A stretch of 64,000 nucleotides of DNA from Microbacterium profundi (lineage in GTDB: Bacteria; Actinomycetota; Actinomycetes; Actinomycetales; Microbacteriaceae), in the NCBI RefSeq assembly GCF_000763375.1, contig NZ_JPSY01000001.1:62001-126000 (forward strand), in the 5' to 3' direction. The translations under genes were made by a program, and so were the position numbers. Shown here in pieces: positions 60,192-64,000 of this stretch (its first letter is position 1; each line of letters begins with the position of its first letter). The notes under the pieces were generated by a model, which did not search any database, was not told the DNA's origin, and saw nothing but the letters and a program-made list of their open reading frames with translations.

Positions 60192-61061
60192 ATGCGTTTC
60201 GCCCATCTGCGTCGACCGGACTCCCCTGATGCCCAGCTCGCGGTGATCCAGGATGCCGAGGCCATTCTGGTCTCGGATCTGATCGACCCCGCACCATCGA
60301 CCCTCCAGCAGCTCATCGAAGCAGGTGACGACGGCCTCGACGCACTGCGCACCGCACTCGACGAGCGCACCGCACCGCGGCATCCGCTCGCCGGCTTCGA
60401 CTTCGCATCGGCTGTTCTCGATCCGCCTGTGATCCTCGCGATCGGCCTGAACTACGCCGCCCACTCCAGCGAACTGGGCTTGAAGACCGACACCGCACCG
60501 ACCGTCTTCACTCTCTGGCCGAACTCACTGACGTCGCATGAGGCGACGACGGGGTGGCCTCGCACTCTGAGCGAGTCCGTCGACTACGAGGCCGAACTCG
60601 GCGTCCTGATCGGGCGACCGGCGAAGAACGTGGCCGAGGCAGACGCGCTCGACAGCGTATGGGGCTACACGGTCGTCAACGACATCACGGCTCGCGACAT
60701 CCAGTTCTCCGAGGCGCAGTGGTCGCGCTGCAAGTCGTTCGACGGCTTCACCCCGACCGGCCCGTTCGTCGTCACGGCGGATGAGATCCCGGACCCGCAG
60801 GATCTGCACATCTGGACCGTCGTGGACGGCCACACCGTGCAGGACGCCTCGACCGGTCAGATGGTCCGCTCGGTCGCGACGCTCATCGCGCATCTGTCGC
60901 AGTCGATCACCCTGCAGCCAGGCACGCTGATCTCCACGGGCAGCCCCGGTGGTGCCGGCTACTCGCGCGAGCCGCAGATCTTCCTGCGGGACCGCTCGAC
61001 GGTGACCGTCGGCATCGACGGCATCGGCGAGCTCACGACGCACTGCCGCATTCACGACTGA
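60192..61061 (+). CDS. Fumarylacetoacetate hydrolase family protein
   Basis: A 289-residue hydrolase, isomerase or decarboxylase of the FAH family. After an N-terminal domain of about 70 residues come ILAIGLNYAAHSSELG, the metal-binding DYEAELGVLIGRPAKNV (about 127-143, with Glu/Glu/Asp ligands), GYTVVNDITARDIQ and LISTGSPGGAGYSREP. Members include fumarylpyruvate hydrolase, acylpyruvase and oxaloacetate decarboxylase; the substrate cannot be chosen. The start is seven bases behind TAGCGT. It converges on aspA. Confidence 0.9.
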   Translation: MRFAHLRRPDSPDAQLAVIQDAEAILVSDLIDPAPSTLQQLIEAGDDGLDALRTALDERTAPRHPLAGFDFASAVLDPPVILAIGLNYAAHSSELGLKTDTAPTVFTLWPNSLTSHEATTGWPRTLSESVDYEAELGVLIGRPAKNVAEADALDSVWGYTVVNDITARDIQFSEAQWSRCKSFDGFTPTGPFVVTADEIPDPQDLHIWTVVDGHTVQDASTGQMVRSVATLIAHLSQSITLQPGTLISTGSPGGAGYSREPQIFLRDRSTVTVGIDGIGELTTHCRIHD

Positions 61062-61069
61062 GCGCCGTG

Positions 61070-61128
61070 CACGAGGGATGCCCGTGCCCGTCCTTGAATC
61101 CGAGATCCGGGCGCGGGCCGCACTCGTG
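61070..61128. terminator. Large hairpin between convergent FAH-family gene and aspA
   Basis: An outer stem CACGAG/CTCGTG and an inner 11-bp stem GCCCGTGCCCG (one mismatch) face each other across a 17-base loop. It lies between two convergent stops, so it probably terminates both. Confidence 0.6.
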
Positions 61129-61133
61129 GGACG

Positions 61134-62594
61134 TCAGATCTCGATCAGGCCCTCCGGCGGGATCACGGAGATCGCAGCGGTGACCGCCTCGAGCCCCGAA
61201 AGACGCGCCGGCGACAGCTGCTTCGTGACCTCCTCGCGTGACATCAGTCCCGCCTCGACGACAAGGTCGGCCACGTTGCGGTTCGTGAGCAGCGCGGTCT
61301 TCGCGAGAGCGGCCGCAGCGGCGTAGCCGATGAACGGGGTCAGCGCAGTGATGACGCCGACCGAGGCGCCCACCATCGCTCCGAGGCGATCGGTGTTCGC
61401 TGTGATGCCGTCGATGCAGTTGACGCGCAGAGTCCACATGGCCTGACGCATCCAGGTGATCGACTGGAAGATCGAGTGCGCGATCACAGGTTCGAAGGCG
61501 TTCAGCTGCAACTGCCCCGCCTCGACAGCCATCGTGACGGTCATGTCCGCGCCGACCACGGCGAACGCGACCTGATTCACGACCTCGGGGATCACCGGGT
61601 TGACCTTGCCCGGCATGATGCTCGAGCCCGCCTGCTTGGCCGGGAGGTTGATCTCGCCGAAACCGGCCTGCGGCCCGGAGGAGAGCAGTCGCAGATCGTT
61701 GCAGATCTTGGAGAGCTTGATCGCGTTGCGCTTGAGCGACGACGAGAACGACATGAACGCGCCGGTGTCACTGGTGGATTCGACCAGGTCGGTCGCCGTC
61801 TCGAGATCGAGGGCGGTGATCTCGCGCAGGTGGTCGAGTACGGCTTGTGCGTAGTCGACGTGAGTGGTGATGCCGGTGCCGATCGCGGTCGCACCCATGT
61901 TGATCTCGAACATCAGCGACGCGTTCTCGGTGAGACGGCTGTGGTCCTCGCCGAGAGTCGTGGCGAAGCCGTGGAACTCCTGCCCGAGCGTCATCGGCAC
62001 GGCATCTTGCAGCTGGGTGCGCCCCACCTTGAGGATGTCGTGGAAATCGACGGCCTTGGCCAGGAACGAGCGGCGCAGCAGGTCGAGCTCATCAAGCAGG
62101 GAACGGAGATTGAGGGAGAGGCCGATCTTGACAGCCGTCGGATACACGTCGTTCGTGGACTGGCTGCGGTTGGTGTGGTCGATCGGAGAGAGGAAATCGT
62201 AATCGCCCTTCTCCCGCCCGGCGATCTCCAACGCGATGTTGGTGATCACCTCGTTCGCGTTCATGTTCGTCGAGGTCCCGGCGCCGCCTTGGATCACTCC
62301 GACCGTGAACTGATCGTGGAACTCGCCGTCGATGACCCGCTGCGCTGCTTCATCGATGAGATCGGCCCGCATGGCGTCGAGTGCGCCGATGTCCTTGTTC
62401 GCCCTTGCACTGGCCTGCTTCACCATCGCGAGCGCCCGGATGAGATCGGGATACACCGAGATCGGTCGCTTCGTGATCGGGAAGTTCGCGTCTGCGCGGG
62501 CGGTGTGGATGCCCCAGTACGCGTCGGCGGGGACCTCCATGCTCCCGAGGGAATCGGTCTCGGTACGGGTGGGGGCAGGCGCGGCAGAAGCCAT
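61134..62594 (-). CDS. aspA: Aspartate ammonia-lyase
   Basis: Reversible deamination of aspartate to fumarate, feeding the citric acid cycle. The 486-residue fumarase-superfamily enzyme has the signature GSSIMPGKVNP (about 321-331), whose flexible loop serine attacks; HTNRSQSTNDVYPTAVKIGL and TGITTHVDYAQAVLDHL complete the active site. Fumarase class II has similar motifs, but the N-terminal TETDSLGSMEVPADAYWGIHTARA and length fit AspA. AAGGATG lies at good spacing. Its fumarate would be usable together with dicarboxylates imported by DctA. Confidence 0.92.
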   Translation of the reverse strand: MASAAPAPTRTETDSLGSMEVPADAYWGIHTARADANFPITKRPISVYPDLIRALAMVKQASARANKDIGALDAMRADLIDEAAQRVIDGEFHDQFTVGVIQGGAGTSTNMNANEVITNIALEIAGREKGDYDFLSPIDHTNRSQSTNDVYPTAVKIGLSLNLRSLLDELDLLRRSFLAKAVDFHDILKVGRTQLQDAVPMTLGQEFHGFATTLGEDHSRLTENASLMFEINMGATAIGTGITTHVDYAQAVLDHLREITALDLETATDLVESTSDTGAFMSFSSSLKRNAIKLSKICNDLRLLSSGPQAGFGEINLPAKQAGSSIMPGKVNPVIPEVVNQVAFAVVGADMTVTMAVEAGQLQLNAFEPVIAHSIFQSITWMRQAMWTLRVNCIDGITANTDRLGAMVGASVGVITALTPFIGYAAAAALAKTALLTNRNVADLVVEAGLMSREEVTKQLSPARLSGLEAVTAAISVIPPEGLIEI

Positions 62595-62642
62595 GTCACA
62601 TCCTTGTGGGTCGTGGCGGATCAGGGAACGAGGGATGTCTCC

Positions 62643-62648
62643 AGTCTA
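62643..62648 (-). promoter_or_regulatory. Candidate -10 box for aspA
   Basis: TAGACT on the minus strand, leaving a leader of about 42 bases that ends in AAGGATG. Confidence 0.45.
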
Positions 62649-62695
62649 TGCCGCGCGTACACCGCGAGAAGCGTCGCAGACACCGCGTCTGAGCT

Positions 62696-63031
62696 TCAGC
62701 GGCCCACGACGATCAGCAGGATGCCGCTTGCCACGGCCAAGGCGCAGAGGGCGAAGCATCCGTACGCACCGATCAGCGCGATGCGCTTCTGAACGTCGGT
62801 GAGCGGGCTCTTCCTGGCCGCCTTCGCCGCCTGCTTCGCAGCGCGGCGGGCCTCCTTCTCGGTGATCACCGTGATGGCATCGGTGAACTCGGCAGGGCTC
62901 ACGACCGGTGCACGCCCCGAGCGCACGAGCAGCCGCAGTCCGAGTGCGTAGAAGGTCACGATGGCGGCTGCGCCGATCAGCGCCGCCGCGAAGACCTGCA
63001 CGAATGCGAGCCAGTCGATCACGACGCTCAT
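62696..63031 (-). CDS. Small membrane protein coupled to PiT transporter
   Basis: A 111-residue protein with two membrane helices (about 7-35 and 83-108), a cytoplasmic loop with EKEARRAAKQAAKAARKSPLTDVQKR. I do not recognise a named family. Its ATG overlaps the transporter stop by four bases (ATGA), so it is translated with it and may be a partner or stabiliser. Similar short proteins follow PiT transporters in Microbacterium-type genomes, from memory. The stop lies 48 bases before the aspA -10 region. Confidence 0.75.
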   Translation of the reverse strand: MSVVIDWLAFVQVFAAALIGAAAIVTFYALGLRLLVRSGRAPVVSPAEFTDAITVITEKEARRAAKQAAKAARKSPLTDVQKRIALIGAYGCFALCALAVASGILLIVVGR

Positions 63032-64000
63032 TGCTCTGACCCCTTCTTCGCTGCCTTCGCCTGCGCCTTGTGCTCGACCTTCGCCTTGTGCTCGGCCTTC
63101 GCCTTCGCACGGGCCTGCTCGATCCTCAGCCGACGCCGCGTCGGCGGCGGCATGTCGGGCAGTTCGATCGCGAGGCCGGACTCGGCGACATCGCTCATCG
63201 CGTTCTCTGCGGTGACCGCGTTGCGCCGGGAACGCAGGAACAGACCGACGATGATGACCAGCGCGAGTATCGCATCGATCGCCACGCCCCAGTTGCCCCA
63301 CCACACGACGAGGAGCGCTGCGAGTGCACCGACCGCCGCGGCGGCGGGAAGTGTGAGCAGCCAGCCGATGCCGATTCGTCCTGCAGTCCTCCAGCGCACC
63401 GTCGACCCGCGCCGTCCGAGGCCGGAGCCGATCACCGATCCGGAGGCGACCTGAGTGGTCGAGAGCGCGAAGCCGAGCGCACTCGAGGCGAGGATCGTCG
63501 CCGCCGTCGAGCTCTCCGCAGCGAAACCCTGAGCGGGCTTGACATCAGTGAGTCCCTTGCCGAGCGTGCGGATGATGCGCCACCCGCCCAGATACGTGCC
63601 GAGGGCGATCGTGAACGCGCACGCGAAGATGACCCAGAAGTACGGGTCCGACTGCTCGGAGTTCTGCCAGCCCACCGTGATGAGCGCGAGCGTGATGACG
63701 CCCATCGTCTTCTGCGCGTCGTTCGTGCCGTGGGCGAGAGCGACCAGGGACGACGTGAAGATCTGACCCCAGCGGAATCCGTCGCGGCCGTCCGGCTTGC
63801 CGTCGTAGCGACGGGTGATCGAGTAGGCGATCTTCGTGGCGGCGAACGCGATGAGGCCGGCTGTGATCGGGGCGATGAGCGCAGGGAGCACGATCTTCGA
63901 GAGCACCATTCCGAAGTCGATGCCGCCGAGCCCGACGCCCACGATCGTGGCCCCGATGAGGCCTCCGAACAGGGCGTGGGACGAGCTCGAGGGCAGTCCG
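63028..64000 (-). CDS. Inorganic phosphate transporter (PiT family), 5' end outside the window
   Basis: Low-affinity metal-phosphate symporter. The visible part is about 324 residues. It begins inside the family signature GLPSSSSHALFGGLIGATIVGVG and continues with the second PiT repeat, including ALAHGTNDAQKTMGVITLAL and the third signature ALSTTQVASGSVIGSGLGRRG. About eight membrane helices are visible. The C terminus is hydrophilic and has a long K/A-rich repeat (EHKAKVEHKAQAKAAKKG) from residue ~285. The N-terminal 150 or more residues lie outside the window. It overlaps the small membrane protein by four bases. Confidence 0.93.
   Translation of the reverse strand, partial: GLPSSSSHALFGGLIGATIVGVGLGGIDFGMVLSKIVLPALIAPITAGLIAFAATKIAYSITRRYDGKPDGRDGFRWGQIFTSSLVALAHGTNDAQKTMGVITLALITVGWQNSEQSDPYFWVIFACAFTIALGTYLGGWRIIRTLGKGLTDVKPAQGFAAESSTAATILASSALGFALSTTQVASGSVIGSGLGRRGSTVRWRTAGRIGIGWLLTLPAAAAVGALAALLVVWWGNWGVAIDAILALVIIVGLFLRSRRNAVTAENAMSDVAESGLAIELPDMPPPTRRRLRIEQARAKAKAEHKAKVEHKAQAKAAKKGSEQ

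Overview
The window looks like ordinary chromosome from a high-GC actinobacterium, most likely a Microbacteriaceae member close to Microbacterium. Reasons: strong G/C bias at third codon positions; the gene neighbourhoods recA-recX-miaB-miaA-dapF-hflX and ftsK-pgsA-cinA-clgR-DUF3046; an actinobacterial SOS box upstream of recA; a tmRNA whose tag reads AETKRNDFALAA; and about twenty genes with a TANNNT box 6-7 bases before the start codon, the arrangement expected of leaderless transcripts. I see no insertion sequence, prophage, integrase or CRISPR array. No stretch above 300 bases lacks a gene or RNA.

Layout. 1-5.6 kb: ilvB (cut by the window edge) and ilvD for branched-chain amino acids, then otsA-otsB for trehalose, all on the minus strand. 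5.6-13.7 kb: two MFS exporters, one with a MarR regulator; a thiolase with a two-subunit CoA transferase and a divergent IclR regulator (acetoacetate or 3-oxoadipate degradation); an SDR; and tRNA-Lys(CTT). 13.8-16.5 kb: a HisN-type phosphatase, a lipoprotein, tmRNA and a SIMPL-domain protein. 16.5-30.7 kb: a conserved housekeeping block (hflX, an RsmC-like methyltransferase, dapF, miaA, miaB, recX, recA, clgR, cinA, pgsA, ftsK) interrupted by an FMN monooxygenase. 30.8-41.3 kb: rnj-dapA, thyA-folA-SDR, thioredoxin-DUF4395, OsmC, dapB, and an aldo/keto-reductase homologue lacking its catalytic residues. 41.5-46.8 kb: pnp, a glycosyltransferase fused to an SGNH hydrolase, DedA and DUF5302. 46.9-50.5 kb: the C4-dicarboxylate carrier dctA opposite a CitA/DcuS-type two-component pair. 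50.5-64 kb: a flavin reductase with a luciferase-like monooxygenase, acyltransferase, 2OG oxygenase, a winged-helix regulator with a membrane protein, rpsO, an MFS exporter behind a 21-codon leader ORF, YceI, FKBP, PrsW, an FAH-family hydrolase, aspA and a PiT phosphate transporter cut by the window end.

How parts fit. dapA, dapB and dapF are three steps of lysine/diaminopimelate synthesis placed in separate units. thyA, folA and an SDR overlap by a few bases and form one unit coupling dTMP synthesis to dihydrofolate recycling. recA-recX and ftsK-pgsA-cinA are similarly coupled by 1-4 base overlaps. dctA with its divergent kinase/regulator, and perhaps aspA further away, fits uptake and use of C4-dicarboxylates and aspartate. 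The points most worth a second look are the leaderless, hairpin-containing leader ORF joined to the MFS gene at 56.2 kb, the aldo/keto-reductase pseudoenzyme, the paired TTTCC-N4-GGAAA palindromes at 55.6 kb, and a repeat-like sequence lying in frame inside the thiolase gene.
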